DNA of 64,000 nucleotides from G965198795 sp965198795 (GCA_965198795.1 OZ240674.1:806001-870000), one strand, 5' to 3'. Shown: positions 39,907 through 49,335, numbered from the stretch's first letter. The notes: generated by a model not told the origin, from the letters alone. Translations and numbers: made by a program.

Positions 39907-41115
39907 CTAGGGTTTCGGCAATAACAGGTAATAAACGCCCTTTTCATTCATCCGGCCCGCCGCCAGCTCCGCCTCGACGCCGGCTCCCCAGTAAAGATCG
40001 CCGCGAACGGGGCCTTTGATGGCGGATCCCGCGTCTTGAGCGACGACGCCGCGGCGAAGAGGCGTTTCGCCGCTCGGGTCGCGGGGGTCCTTCGTCTGAA
40101 GCCAGACCGGCAGGCCAAGCTTGATGAACTTGGGATCCACGGCCATGGAACGGCGCGCCGTCAGCACGACGTTCTGAGCGCCGACTGGGCCCTTGCCAGG
40201 ATTGAGACGGAAGAAGATAAACGACTTGTTCCGTTGCATCAAATCGGTTCCGGCGACCGGGTTGTCGTTCAACCATGTCCGGATGGTGTCCAGGGACACG
40301 TTTTGAAGCTTCAGAATCCCGCGGGCCGCCAACTCGCGCCCGATCGCCGTGTACCGGTGGCCGTTCCGGCCCGAAAACGCCAACCGAATCTCCGATCCGT
40401 CCGGCAAAACGGCCCGGCCTGAACCCTGGACGTGCAGAAAGAACACGTCCGCCAGGTTGTCCGCCCAAAGGATTTCCAGGTTTTGTCCCTTCAGGGCGCC
40501 CCGCTCGATTTGCGCGCGTGTGTGATAGGGAACAAGCTTCCCATCCACCAACCGCCCCGCCAGCCGGCGGCCCTTCAGCTCAGGGTCGAAGCCGCCCAGG
40601 TTGACGGGAATCAAGTCGGCGGGCCGGGAATAGATAGGGTAGCGATACCGGCCGTCGGGCTCATAGGAAGCCCGGACTTCCGCTTCATAGTATCCGGTGA
40701 ATTTGCCTGTTTCCTCCAGACCGTTTCGCGCCAGATAGGGCTGAAAGGTCTGCTCGAAGAAAAATTGAACGGCGGCGCGGTTCGACGGGCTGACCCGTCC
40801 GCCAGCCTCGCAGGCTTTTCTCAAATCACCCATGGTCCCATGGACAACGCGCGTGCCAAGCAATTCATTATCCCGGCCGACCGGGAGCGCTGGACAGGAC
40901 TTCAGAAAGGCGCCGAGCAGCTTGGCGTGATTATCGCTTTTCCATCCGGCCAGGTCCGTGAACTCGTGCTTGACCAGGGTCAGCCGCTCTTCCGGCGGTT
41001 CCGGCGCGTCGGCGTCGCGGAGAGGCGCCAGTGAACAGGCGGAGAGAAACGCCGCGCTCAAGAGCGTCAGACTCCGGAGGGTAAGCTTCGCCAACCTTGG
41101 CACCGGGCGTCTCAC
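39907..41115 (-). CDS. mltA: Membrane-bound lytic transglycosylase MltA
   Basis: The 402-aa lipoprotein cleaves peptidoglycan glycan strands with formation of 1,6-anhydromuramic acid. The signal peptide ends in the lipobox LSAC (Cys26). The MltA domain includes FTGYYEAEVRAS and VFFLHVQGSGRAVLPDG, and the 3D domain QDAGSAIKGPVRGDLYWG carries the catalytic acid. Its start overlaps the stop of the Tim44-domain gene by 4 bases. Confidence 0.94.
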   Translation of the reverse strand: MRRPVPRLAKLTLRSLTLLSAAFLSACSLAPLRDADAPEPPEERLTLVKHEFTDLAGWKSDNHAKLLGAFLKSCPALPVGRDNELLGTRVVHGTMGDLRKACEAGGRVSPSNRAAVQFFFEQTFQPYLARNGLEETGKFTGYYEAEVRASYEPDGRYRYPIYSRPADLIPVNLGGFDPELKGRRLAGRLVDGKLVPYHTRAQIERGALKGQNLEILWADNLADVFFLHVQGSGRAVLPDGSEIRLAFSGRNGHRYTAIGRELAARGILKLQNVSLDTIRTWLNDNPVAGTDLMQRNKSFIFFRLNPGKGPVGAQNVVLTARRSMAVDPKFIKLGLPVWLQTKDPRDPSGETPLRRGVVAQDAGSAIKGPVRGDLYWGAGVEAELAAGRMNEKGVYYLLLPKP

Positions 41116-41801
41116 TCGGGGCTGTGCGTGGCGACAAGCTGCCAGTTGGGATCACGGGATTTCGTGTCACGCGCGAAGGTCCAGAAATCCGTCGCCGTGA
41201 CCACTTGACTCGGATGACCGTCAATAACCTCGCCCGCCTCGTCGCGCGTGACGTTCACCTGTTCGGTCACGAATTTGACCGTCACGTGGGCGACGCGGCC
41301 TTCCATGTAAGCTTCCATGATGTCGGCGCTTTTGACCCCAACCAGGGTGTCTTCAACGGTTTCGCCGGCGGCTTCGCGCGCGTTGATCGCGTCTAGGAAA
41401 TTACCGAACACCGCGTCGTCCAGCAGCGGCCTCAAGGCTCCGGCGTCGCCCTTCGCGAAGGCCGTCAGGATCATCTCGAAGGCGGCGCGCGCGCCGGCGG
41501 CGAATTCATCGGGATCAAAGGCGGGGTCCGCGACGCGGATCTGGATCAACCCGGCGCCGAGCGGATCGTCGTCAGCTTGCGGGCCGGCCGCCTGTTGAAG
41601 CAGTTCCGTTTCGCCATCCGCCTTGGCGCGGTCCGGCATCTGGATGACGTTATCGTCGTTGTCCCGCCGCGGCCGGAACGGGTCGCGGTGCGTCGTGTTC
41701 TCGTTGCCGTCGCGCCGGCCCAGCACGCCGCGCAGACGCAGCACCAGGAACGCCGCGATCATCGCGAACAGTATAATGTCAATGGATTGAAAGCCTTCCA
41801 T
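41112..41801 (-). CDS. Tim44-domain membrane protein
   Basis: The 229-aa protein has one N-terminal transmembrane helix (DIILFAMIAAFLVLRLRGVLG), a charged, Asp/Arg-rich linker (residues 28-75) and a C-terminal Tim44-like domain (from FDPDEFAAGARAAFEMIL). This is the bacterial relative of mitochondrial Tim44 (TimA), an inner-membrane protein with a role in folding or maintaining membrane proteins. It begins the leftward operon with mltA and is divergent from fxsA, an arrangement conserved in Alphaproteobacteria. Confidence 0.9.
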   Translation of the reverse strand: MEGFQSIDIILFAMIAAFLVLRLRGVLGRRDGNENTTHRDPFRPRRDNDDNVIQMPDRAKADGETELLQQAAGPQADDDPLGAGLIQIRVADPAFDPDEFAAGARAAFEMILTAFAKGDAGALRPLLDDAVFGNFLDAINAREAAGETVEDTLVGVKSADIMEAYMEGRVAHVTVKFVTEQVNVTRDEAGEVIDGHPSQVVTATDFWTFARDTKSRDPNWQLVATHSPE

Positions 41802-42026
41802 GGCCGTCAGGCCCTCTCGTCATCTTGGGCCCGGAGAACCGTTCCGGGCGAAAGCAATTTTCCCTTGTGTCGTCTCTTGTATCACACTTTCCGGATCATT
41901 CCGCCAGCTTTACGGCGCCGGGCCTACCATTCAACCGGTTTTCCAACCATATCCATATATGGCGGCGGAAACAGATCATATCCGCAGGCCAGACATAGAC
42001 CCTAACCCGCGAAAGAACAACCCGCC

Positions 42027-42521
42027 GTGCCGTTTCTTCTTCTCGCCTTCATTATCGTCCCGATCATGGAAATCGCTGTTTTCATTGAGGTTGGCGGCTA
42101 TTTGGGATTGTGGCCAACGATCGGGATCGTCATCCTGACCGCCGCCGCCGGCGCGGCGATGCTCCGCCAACAGGGGTTCAACACACTGCGCCGGGCGCAA
42201 GCCTCCGCCAATCGGGGCGAGCTTCCCCTGGCCGAGCTTTTGGAAGGTGTCTGTCTTTTGTTCGCGGGCGCCCTGCTTCTCACACCAGGGTTCGTGACGG
42301 ACGTTTTCGGTTTGGCGCTCATGCTGCCCCCGGTTCGAGGCGGGCTCGGGACACGGCTGTTCAACGCCTTTAAGCATTCCCCGGGCGTTTCCATGCGCAT
42401 GGATGGCGGCGGGCCAGGTTTTGACCGGTCCCGGCCGGGGCCGGTCATTGACGGCGATTTCGAGGAAATCGGCCCAGAACGGATGAAAGACTCTTCGAAC
42501 CGCCAAACCGGTCCCCGTTGA
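42027..42521 (+). CDS. fxsA: FxsA-family membrane protein
   Basis: The 164-aa protein has three hydrophobic segments: FLLLAFIIVPIMEIAVFIEV, LWPTIGIVILTAAAGAAML and LLFAGALLLTPGFVTDVFGLALML. The conserved FxsA motif LLLTPGFVTD is present. FxsA affects exclusion of phage T7 from F-plasmid cells in E. coli, but the normal role is unknown. It is transcribed rightward, ahead of secB and divergent from the Tim44 gene. Confidence 0.9.
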   Translation: MPFLLLAFIIVPIMEIAVFIEVGGYLGLWPTIGIVILTAAAGAAMLRQQGFNTLRRAQASANRGELPLAELLEGVCLLFAGALLLTPGFVTDVFGLALMLPPVRGGLGTRLFNAFKHSPGVSMRMDGGGPGFDRSRPGPVIDGDFEEIGPERMKDSSNRQTGPR

Positions 42522-42608
42522 CGCGCCCGGGCGGGTCAAACCGTTTGCCGCTCCCCCGGGAAAGGTGGTAACAGCACTCGACCGCCAATCATGCTGGAGA
42601 AACAGGCC

Positions 42609-43079
42609 ATGGCCGAAGAAGCGCCGGAAGAAGTTAAAACCGAGATTAACGTGAACGGCCAGTTCATCAAGGACCTCTCGTTCGAGGTTCCGGGCGCGCC
42701 GGACATTTTCATCGAGGCGCCGTCCGATCAGCCGAAAATGGAACTAAACCTGGATGTCCAAGTGCACGGCGCCGCCGACAATGTTTTCGAGGTTGTGCTT
42801 TACGTCAACGCGCAAGCGAACGTGGGCGCTCAGGTCGCCTATATCCTGGATCTGAAGTACGCCGGCGTGTTCGGCGTCCAGGCGCCGGAACAATACCAGG
42901 GCCCCATCCTGTTCGGCGAATGTCCCCGTTTGCTGTTCCCATTCGCCCGCGCCGTGATCGTCGATGTGACCCGCGACGGCGGCTTTCAGCCCCTGATGCT
43001 GGGCCCGATCGATTTCATGGCGCTCTACCGGCAGAACGCCGGGAACATAGAGCTTAGCGGCGGGGACAAAAAAGCGTAG
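42609..43079 (+). CDS. secB: Protein-export chaperone SecB
   Basis: The 156-aa tetrameric chaperone holds preproteins unfolded and delivers them to SecA. Family segments are INVNGQFIKDLSFEVPGAP, LDVQVHGAADNVFEVVLYVNAQA and ECPRLLFPFARAVIVDVTRDGGF. I take ATG 42609 (MAEEAPEEVK); the frame opens at 42591 without a ribosome site. It is convergent with dnaQ, 12 bases apart. Confidence 0.96.
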   Translation: MAEEAPEEVKTEINVNGQFIKDLSFEVPGAPDIFIEAPSDQPKMELNLDVQVHGAADNVFEVVLYVNAQANVGAQVAYILDLKYAGVFGVQAPEQYQGPILFGECPRLLFPFARAVIVDVTRDGGFQPLMLGPIDFMALYRQNAGNIELSGGDKKA

Positions 43080-43091
43080 GCGGGTCCGGGA

Positions 43092-43769
43092 TCAGGTCCG
43101 CCAGACCGGTTCCTTCACTTTTTCCAGGAACGCCGCGTGGCGCGCGGCTTCCTCCTTAGTCGGCGCGTGCGGGCGCGCCGGACGCGGTTCCGCGTTGGCG
43201 GTCTGGACGGGGCCGCCGTCTTCCGCCGCCGCGTCTTTCGCTAATTCCAAATCCGGTTGGCGGCCGCCGATCAGCTCCAGATAAACGGACGCCAGCAAAT
43301 CCGCGTCAACCAGCGCGCCGTGCAGTTTCCGGTGGGAATTATCGATCCCGAACCGCTTGCAAAGCGCGTCAAGGCCGGCGGGCGCGCCGGGAAACTTCCG
43401 CCGCGCCATGGCGACCGTGTCCGTCGATCGTTCCATCGGCACGGCGGGACGTTTCAACCGGGCTAGTTCGGCGTTGATGAAGCCCATGTCGAAGGGCGCG
43501 TTGTGAATGATCAGCCGCGCGCCGCCGATGAATTCGAGAAATGCGTCGGCGACGTCCGCGAAGACCGGGAAGCCGGCCAGGAACTCCCCAGAGAGTTGGT
43601 GAACCCGGTATGCTTCTTCTGGCATGTCCCGCTCCGGGTTGACGTATTGATGATACGTCCGGCCCGTTGGCACATGGTTGACCAACTCGACACAGCCGAT
43701 CTCCACCAGCCGGTGGTCGTTCAGGGGATCAAGGCCGGTCGTTTCCGTATCCAGTACAATCTCGCGCAT
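43092..43769 (-). CDS. dnaQ: DNA polymerase III epsilon subunit (3'-5' exonuclease)
   Basis: The 225-aa proofreading exonuclease has the three DnaQ motifs: VLDTETTGLDP (Exo I), IIHNAPFDMGFINAEL (Exo II) and HGALVDADLLASVYLELIGG (Exo III). The C-terminal tail (residues 190-225) probably binds the alpha subunit. It follows coaE downstream on the minus strand by about 45 bp, the usual aroE-coaE-dnaQ order. Confidence 0.95.
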   Translation of the reverse strand: MREIVLDTETTGLDPLNDHRLVEIGCVELVNHVPTGRTYHQYVNPERDMPEEAYRVHQLSGEFLAGFPVFADVADAFLEFIGGARLIIHNAPFDMGFINAELARLKRPAVPMERSTDTVAMARRKFPGAPAGLDALCKRFGIDNSHRKLHGALVDADLLASVYLELIGGRQPDLELAKDAAAEDGGPVQTANAEPRPARPHAPTKEEAARHAAFLEKVKEPVWRT

Positions 43770-43814
43770 GGTCCGCCTTTGACTCCGGAAGGGTTCGGGT
43801 GATTCCAGAAAGGG

Positions 43815-44402
43815 TCAGGCGCGGAGCGTCCTCAGCACCCGGCGAAGGGAGCGGAAAGTATACCCCTTGCCGAGCCCCGTCTGAACGACGAAATCGGCCT
43901 GTTTGCGTTTTTCCCCGGCCGGCGTCTGACGGGCCAGGATGGTCTTCATCTTCTCCCGCGTCATGCCGGACCGGGCCATAACGCGGCGGCGCTGGATCCG
44001 GTCCGGACAGCTTACGACGATCACCGCGTCACACCGGCTCTCGCCGTTGGTTTCGAACAGAAGCGGAATATCCAGAACGGCGATAGGCGTTCGGCGGCGG
44101 CGCTCGCGCTGGATGAACGCGGTTTCTGACCGGCGGACCCCCGGATGGATAATAGCCTCGAGTTTTTCGAGCGCGGCGTCGTTTCCGAAAACTTCTCCGC
44201 CCAAGGTTTGACGGTCCACGGTTCCGTCCCTCACCGCGCCGGGAAAGGCCGTTTCGATTTCAGGAACAGCCGCGCCGCCCCTCGCCATAAGCCCGTGCGC
44301 GGCGGCGTCCGCGTCGTGAACGGGGACGCCCAAACGTCTCAGCATTCCCGCCGCCGTCGATTTCCCCATGGCCATGGAGCCCGTCAGGCCGACGATTTTC
44401 AT
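43815..44402 (-). CDS. coaE: Dephospho-CoA kinase
   Basis: The 195-aa P-loop kinase phosphorylates dephospho-CoA in the last step of CoA synthesis. Walker A is GLTGSMAMGKST (residues 5-16), and VPVHDADAAAH supplies the conserved DAD. VLDIPLLFE and the arginine-rich RRRVMARSGMT lid are present. Its start overlaps the aroE stop by 4 bases. Confidence 0.95.
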   Translation of the reverse strand: MKIVGLTGSMAMGKSTAAGMLRRLGVPVHDADAAAHGLMARGGAAVPEIETAFPGAVRDGTVDRQTLGGEVFGNDAALEKLEAIIHPGVRRSETAFIQRERRRRTPIAVLDIPLLFETNGESRCDAVIVVSCPDRIQRRRVMARSGMTREKMKTILARQTPAGEKRKQADFVVQTGLGKGYTFRSLRRVLRTLRA

Positions 44403-45259
44403 CCGCGTTGGCCCAGCCCGGCCAGAACGTGGCCGCGCAATTCGTCCGTGACCTCGGGACGGCCCGCCTGGAACCAGGCCTCAAATCCCGGCCGCGCCTG
44501 ATGAAGCAGCATCCCCAGTCCATCGACAACCGGGTTGCCGCGCTCTTTCGCGGCGTTCAGCAGGGGCGTGGTCAACGGGTTATAAACAATGTCCGTCACC
44601 ACCGCCGTTTCCGGCAAATTGGACAAGCCGATCTCCAGCGGGTCCTTGCCGGTCATGCCGAGGCTCGTGGCGTTCACCAACAGGCCGGCCTCCTCGAGGA
44701 TCGCCTCCCGGCCTTCCCAGGGGACCGCCGTAATGGGTCCGCCAAAAACCGCCGCCAGTTCCGCCGCGCGGGCGTCCGTTCGATTGGCGAGCCGGACGTC
44801 CGGGACGCCTGCGTCAATCAGGGCCGCTAGGACCGCTCTCGCCGCCCCGCCGGCGCCGAGAATCACGGCTGGCGCGGACCCTGGGTCCCAATCGGGGGCG
44901 CCCAGACGCAGGTTTTCCATGAAACCGAAGGCGTCCGTGTTGCCGCCCACGAGCCCGCCGCCGTCTTCCACAATAATCGTATTGACGGCGCCGATACGCC
45001 GCGCAGCCGGACTTATCTCGTCAACGGCCTCCAGGGCCGCCTCCTTGTGGGGAATGGTGACGTTGCAGCCCCGGAAGCCCAACGCGGGGAGGGCCCGAAC
45101 CGCCTCGGTGATCCTTTCAGGGCGGACCGGCATCGGCACATAAACGCCATCGACGCCCAAGCGGTCCAGCCAGAACGCATGAAGCCTGGGAGAAAGCGAA
45201 TGCCCGACAGGCCACCCCATGACGCCCGCCACCTTGGTTTTCCCGGATCGGCCGGTCAT
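44399..45259 (-). CDS. aroE: Shikimate dehydrogenase (NADP+)
   Basis: The 286-aa enzyme reduces 3-dehydroshikimate. Substrate-binding HSLSPRLHAFWLDRLG and catalytic Lys in NVTIPHKEAALE are near the N-terminus. The nucleotide site ILGAGGAARAVLAAL and LANRTDARAAELA follow, then GLGMLLHQARPGFEAWF. It lies between maf and coaE in a compact minus-strand operon. Confidence 0.95.
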   Translation of the reverse strand: MTGRSGKTKVAGVMGWPVGHSLSPRLHAFWLDRLGVDGVYVPMPVRPERITEAVRALPALGFRGCNVTIPHKEAALEAVDEISPAARRIGAVNTIIVEDGGGLVGGNTDAFGFMENLRLGAPDWDPGSAPAVILGAGGAARAVLAALIDAGVPDVRLANRTDARAAELAAVFGGPITAVPWEGREAILEEAGLLVNATSLGMTGKDPLEIGLSNLPETAVVTDIVYNPLTTPLLNAAKERGNPVVDGLGMLLHQARPGFEAWFQAGRPEVTDELRGHVLAGLGQRG

Positions 45260-45270
45260 TCTTCTCCGCC

Positions 45271-45906
45271 TTACTTTCCAATCACGCCGCAGGCGACGCC
45301 GAACTCGCTCGACAAACGGGCGAGCTCCGTAACCACGGGCGTCAGCGGCAGGCCCATTATGGAGAACGTATCGCCCTCGATCATTTCAAACAATTGACCG
45401 CCAAGACCTTCCAGCCGATAGGCCCCGGCGGTGGTCAACACAGTCTCGCCCGCACGGACCAAATACGTGTCGATGGCGGATGGACTCAGATGTCTCATGG
45501 TCAAGGCGGCCCGGTTCGAGAACTCCCAATGAACCGCGCCGCCGCGCAGAAACACCACTCCGTTCACCAGGTGATGGGTCTTTCCGGAAAGGGCCGACAG
45601 GGTTTCCCGCGCGGCGTCCATCGTCGGCGGCTTGCCGAACCACGCGTTTTCCAGAACCAGAAGTTGATCGGCCGCCAAGATAAGGTCGGACGGGCGGGAC
45701 GCCGCGACGGCGCGCGCCTTCGCCACGGCCAAATCCAGCGCCGTTCGTTCCGGAGCGCGGTTGCTCCGCCGGGCTTCTTCCTTGATTACGTCTTCATCAA
45801 CGCCGGCGGGTATCTGTTCGAACGTCAGTCCGGCGCCGTTCAGCACGACCGCCCGCGCCCGGCTGCCCGAGGCAAGGACGAAACGATTCCCCGCCGACGT
45901 CATCAA
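45271..45906 (-). CDS. maf: Maf-family nucleotide pyrophosphatase
   Basis: The 211-aa protein has LASGSRARAVVLNGAGLTF, where SPRR is the common motif and here reads SRAR, and the acidic site LAADQLLVLENAWFGKP. The Maf family hydrolyses non-canonical or pyrimidine nucleoside triphosphates and has been linked to septum inhibition. The sequence is closer to the YceF-like branch, but the exact substrate is uncertain. It overlaps the PPDK regulatory gene by 4 bases. Confidence 0.9.
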   Translation of the reverse strand: MMTSAGNRFVLASGSRARAVVLNGAGLTFEQIPAGVDEDVIKEEARRSNRAPERTALDLAVAKARAVAASRPSDLILAADQLLVLENAWFGKPPTMDAARETLSALSGKTHHLVNGVVFLRGGAVHWEFSNRAALTMRHLSPSAIDTYLVRAGETVLTTAGAYRLEGLGGQLFEMIEGDTFSIMGLPLTPVVTELARLSSEFGVACGVIGK

Positions 45907-46730
45907 GCGGTTTGCCCCGGCGCGCCCTGGCGCTTCGCGTAGAGCTGCAGAACGTTCGCCGCCGTTTCCTCAATGGATCGGCGGGTGACGTTGATCACCG
46001 GCCATCCGTGCCTGGAGAATAAACGCCGGGCCTCCGTGAGTTCCTGCTTTACCGCGTCGATATCCACGTAGCTGCCGCCATCGTCCTGATTCAAAAGTTT
46101 CAAGCGCTGGCGCCGGATTTCTACAAGACGCCTGGGATCATTGATCAAGCCGACGATCAGCGGACCGCAGGCCTTCAAGAGCGAGTCCGGCGGCGCCACC
46201 CCGGGCACGAAGGGGATGTTCGCCGTCTTGACGCCGCGGTTCGCCAGATAAACGCTGGTCGGCGTTTTGGACGTCCTGGATACCCCCACCAGAACGACAT
46301 CCGCGTCATCAATGTCCCAGGCGCACTGGCCGTCATCGTGACTAAGAGCGAAGTGCATGGCCTCGATCCGTTTGAAATAATCGGCGTCCAGCAGATGCTG
46401 ACCGCCTGGACGGGCATGGACTTTTGCGTTCAGATAGCCGCCCAATGTGGAAAGCACCGGATCCAGAATAGGGATATGCGGCGCCATCAAACGCCGGCAA
46501 CCCTCTTCCAGGCGCCGGCGCATGTCCGGGTCCACCAGGGTGTAGAGCACGACGCCTGGATATTCCCGGATCGCCGCGACGACTTCTGACACATGGTCTT
46601 GAGAACGAACCATGGACCAGACATGTTCTTTGGGAACAATTCCGTCGAATTGGGAAAGACAGGCGCGGGCGACAAGAACGGCCGTTTCGCCAGTCGAGTC
46701 GGAAACCAAGTGAATATGGAACTCTTTCAT
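45903..46730 (-). CDS. ppsR: Pyruvate, phosphate dikinase regulatory protein (DUF299)
   Basis: The 275-aa bifunctional kinase/pyrophosphorylase switches PPDK or PEP synthase off and on by ADP-dependent phosphorylation and Pi-dependent dephosphorylation. The start FHIHLVSDSTGETA and the P-loop GVSRTSKTPTSVYLANRG are diagnostic. I use ATG 46730; the frame extends further without similarity. Its position matters: in Caulobacter and Rickettsia this gene (RP001) and hemE flank the replication origin, and the same divergent arrangement occurs here. Confidence 0.93.
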   Translation of the reverse strand: MKEFHIHLVSDSTGETAVLVARACLSQFDGIVPKEHVWSMVRSQDHVSEVVAAIREYPGVVLYTLVDPDMRRRLEEGCRRLMAPHIPILDPVLSTLGGYLNAKVHARPGGQHLLDADYFKRIEAMHFALSHDDGQCAWDIDDADVVLVGVSRTSKTPTSVYLANRGVKTANIPFVPGVAPPDSLLKACGPLIVGLINDPRRLVEIRRQRLKLLNQDDGGSYVDIDAVKQELTEARRLFSRHGWPVINVTRRSIEETAANVLQLYAKRQGAPGQTA

Positions 46731-47174
46731 GCCTGGGATGTCCACTGGACGAAGTGGGGATAACACGGAAATTACCGAAAACAGGGTCATTCCATTCCGG
46801 TTCGCGCTCATGGATACACAGCCGCCGCCGGACTGTAAAACACTATCCAGTCATTTCCATTACCGGTATAAGCGGACGGAAGTAAGGGTTTATCCCCTTT
46901 ATCCTCTATTCAACAGCCGTTACGGGAACGACGCGAATCCGGGAATTTTTCCAGATCACTCCCGCGGTTATCCCGGATCGGGCATGTTGTTTTCCGTCAT
47001 GATGATAATCCGGGGATGGAACAGGGATTGATTTAATCCCCGGTTTCCTGTTGTCCAACAACCACTACAACCTTTCTTATAAAAATATATAAATGTTAGG
47101 GGTTGCTTGGTTCCAAGGCTGATCGGACCCGGATGAACCCGCCGAACTTGGTTCGTAAAGGAAAGAGAAAACGT
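46731..47174. other. oriC: Putative chromosomal replication origin oriC
   Basis: This 444-bp gap separates divergent ppsR and hemE, the known site of oriC in Caulobacter and Rickettsia. DnaA-box-like 9-mers (consensus TTATNCACA) include TTATCCCCA on the minus strand (46755-46763), GGATACACA (46812-46820), TTATCCCCT (46890-46898), TTATCCTCT (46899-46907), TTATCCCGG (46968-46976) and TTGTCCAAC (47051-47059). All are imperfect. An AT-rich run TTATAAAAATATATAAATG (47077-47095) could be the unwinding element. Gene polarity changes here, and parAB/parS lie 11-15 kb away. Confidence 0.7.
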
Positions 47175-48200
47175 GTGAAGAAACTGTTGCGTGTTCTGTC
47201 CGGAGAAGCCCTTTCCCCTCCGCCCGTGTGGATGATGCGCCAGGCCGGGCGGTACCTGCCGGAGTATCGGGAGGTCCGGAAAACGGCGGTCAACTTTCTG
47301 GATTTTTGCTATTCCCCCGAATTGGCTGTCGAGGTGACGCTCCAGCCGATCCGGAAATATGGTTTCGACGCGTCGATCCTGTTTTCCGATATTCTTGTCA
47401 TACCGGACGCCTTGGGCCAAAAAGTCGAATTCCAAGAAGGGGTGGGACCGGTTCTGGGAGCCATCCAGGCGGACGCGGACATTGACGCCCTGGACGCGGA
47501 CCGGGTGCTGGACCATCTGGCCCCGGTGTTCGAGACGGTGACGCGGCTTCGGAATGAACTGCCGCGGGAAACGGCGTTAATCGGTTTCGCTGGTTCGCCT
47601 TGGACGGTCGCGTTTTACATGTTCGAGGGCCGGAGCGGGAAAGACGGCGCGACGTTGAAGGAATGGGCGTACTCGCGGTCCGAAGCCTTTGAACGGGTGA
47701 TCGACATTCTGGTCGGCGCGACGACGGATTATTTGTGCGCTCAGGCCGAAGCGGGCGCGGAAGCGCTGCAATTGTTCGACAGCTGGGCGGGCGTCGCGTC
47801 GGAGGATTTATTCGCGCGCTACATAATCAGACCCACGAAGCGGATCGTCGATAGCGTTCGGGCGAGGCATCCGTCCATTCCCATTATCGGTTTTCCGAGA
47901 CAAGCGGGCGCGCTTTATGGCCGTTACGCTCATGAGACCGGCGTGAACGGGATCGGCGTTGATCCGCAAACGCCGCTTGGCTGGATCAAGGATCAAGCGC
48001 CCCCGGGTTGCGCGCTTCAGGGCAATCTGGATAATATTTTACTGGCCGCCGGCGGCGCGGGGATGGATGCGGCCGTCAATCGTTTGCTGGACGAGATGGA
48101 AGGGACGCCGTTTATATTCAACCTGGGTCACGGTATTATTCCCAAAACGCCGCCCGGGAACGTCAGCCGGGTGCTGGATGTGATCCGGGCGCGGGGTTGA
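47175..48200 (+). CDS. hemE: Uroporphyrinogen decarboxylase
   Basis: The 341-aa enzyme decarboxylates uroporphyrinogen III to coproporphyrinogen III. The family signature PVWMMRQAGRYLPEYR is near residue 20, with the catalytic Asp in ASILFSDILVIPDALG and the second signature GFAGSPWTVAFYMFEG. I choose GTG 47175, preceded by GGAAAGAG; the longer frame reaches into the AT-rich origin region. It heads hemE-hemH-hemJ. Confidence 0.95.
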   Translation: MKKLLRVLSGEALSPPPVWMMRQAGRYLPEYREVRKTAVNFLDFCYSPELAVEVTLQPIRKYGFDASILFSDILVIPDALGQKVEFQEGVGPVLGAIQADADIDALDADRVLDHLAPVFETVTRLRNELPRETALIGFAGSPWTVAFYMFEGRSGKDGATLKEWAYSRSEAFERVIDILVGATTDYLCAQAEAGAEALQLFDSWAGVASEDLFARYIIRPTKRIVDSVRARHPSIPIIGFPRQAGALYGRYAHETGVNGIGVDPQTPLGWIKDQAPPGCALQGNLDNILLAAGGAGMDAAVNRLLDEMEGTPFIFNLGHGIIPKTPPGNVSRVLDVIRARG

Positions 48201-48246
48201 TCCGGTATATCATCGCTCCTTCCATTAGATCTTTGAAGTTTCCAGA

Positions 48247-49314
48247 TTGATGACAACAAAACGCGCCGTTGTTCTGTTCAACCTCGGCGGTCCGGATAAA
48301 CCGGACTCGGTCCAACCGTTTCTGTTCAACCTTTTCAACGATCCGGCCATAATCGGCGCGCCGGCTCCCGTTCGCTGGCTGCTGGCGAAGTTCATCTCGG
48401 CGCGCCGCGCGCCCATCGCGCGCGAGATTTATTCGAACCTTGGCGGCGGTTCGCCCCTGGTCCCCCAGACGGAAGCGCAAGCCTCCGCCCTGGAGGAGGC
48501 GCTGAGGGAAAAGGGGGTGGAGAGCAGGGTCTTCATCTGTATGCGTTATTGGCATCCGATGAGCGGGGAGACGGCGCGGGCGGTGAAAGATTTCGGGCCG
48601 GACGAGATTGTTTTGTTGCCGCTCTATCCGCAGTTCTCGACGTCGACGACAGGTTCGTCGTTGAAGGACTGGCGCCGGGCCGCCAAGAAAGTGGGAATCA
48701 CCGCGCCGACCCGCGCGCTGGGTTGCTATCCGACGGAGCGGGGTTTTGTCGCCGCGGAACGGGACCTAATCGCGAAAGGCGTCGCGGAAGCCACGATTGA
48801 CGGAAAGAAGCCCCGGATTTTGTTCTCCGCTCACGGGCTGCCGAAGAAGATCGTCAACGCCGGCGATCCTTATCAATGGCAAGTGGAGCAAACGGCGGCG
48901 GCGATTGTCGGGGGGATGGATCAAACGGCCTTTGAGTGGATTGTTTGTTATCAAAGCCGTGTCGGGCCGCTGGAATGGATTGGTCCATCGACCGATGAGG
49001 AAATTGAACGAGCGGGCAGAGATCGCGTCGCGGTCGTCGTCGTGCCGCTAGCTTTCGTGTCGGAACATTCCGAAACGCTGGTCGAACTTGATATCGAATA
49101 CAGGGAATTGGCCGAGGAACATCATCTGCCGGGTTATGTCCGTGTTCCGGCGGTGCAGACGCATCCGCTCTTTATCGAAGGCTTGGCCCGTCTGGTTCGA
49201 GTCGCGTCAACGGGCGGCCTGGACTGCGCCCATCCCAGCGGCCGGCGGATCTGTCCCGATAAATGGATTAAATGTCCCTGCGCCGGGACCGGGGAAACTG
49301 CGGCGGCCGATTAG
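48247..49314 (+). CDS. hemH: Ferrochelatase
   Basis: The 355-aa enzyme inserts ferrous iron into protoporphyrin IX. It has AVVLFNLGGPDKPDSVQPFL, YPQFSTSTTGSS and the metal-site histidine in LFSAHGLPKKIVNAGDPY, followed by CYQSRVGPLEWIGP. The C-terminus has ICPDKWIKCPCAG, with cysteines that may hold a [2Fe-2S] cluster, as seen in some alphaproteobacterial ferrochelatases. It follows hemE by about 45 bp. Confidence 0.95.
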   Translation: MMTTKRAVVLFNLGGPDKPDSVQPFLFNLFNDPAIIGAPAPVRWLLAKFISARRAPIAREIYSNLGGGSPLVPQTEAQASALEEALREKGVESRVFICMRYWHPMSGETARAVKDFGPDEIVLLPLYPQFSTSTTGSSLKDWRRAAKKVGITAPTRALGCYPTERGFVAAERDLIAKGVAEATIDGKKPRILFSAHGLPKKIVNAGDPYQWQVEQTAAAIVGGMDQTAFEWIVCYQSRVGPLEWIGPSTDEEIERAGRDRVAVVVVPLAFVSEHSETLVELDIEYRELAEEHHLPGYVRVPAVQTHPLFIEGLARLVRVASTGGLDCAHPSGRRICPDKWIKCPCAGTGETAAAD

Positions 49315-49335
49315 GGACGAAGGGCGCGTTAAAAT

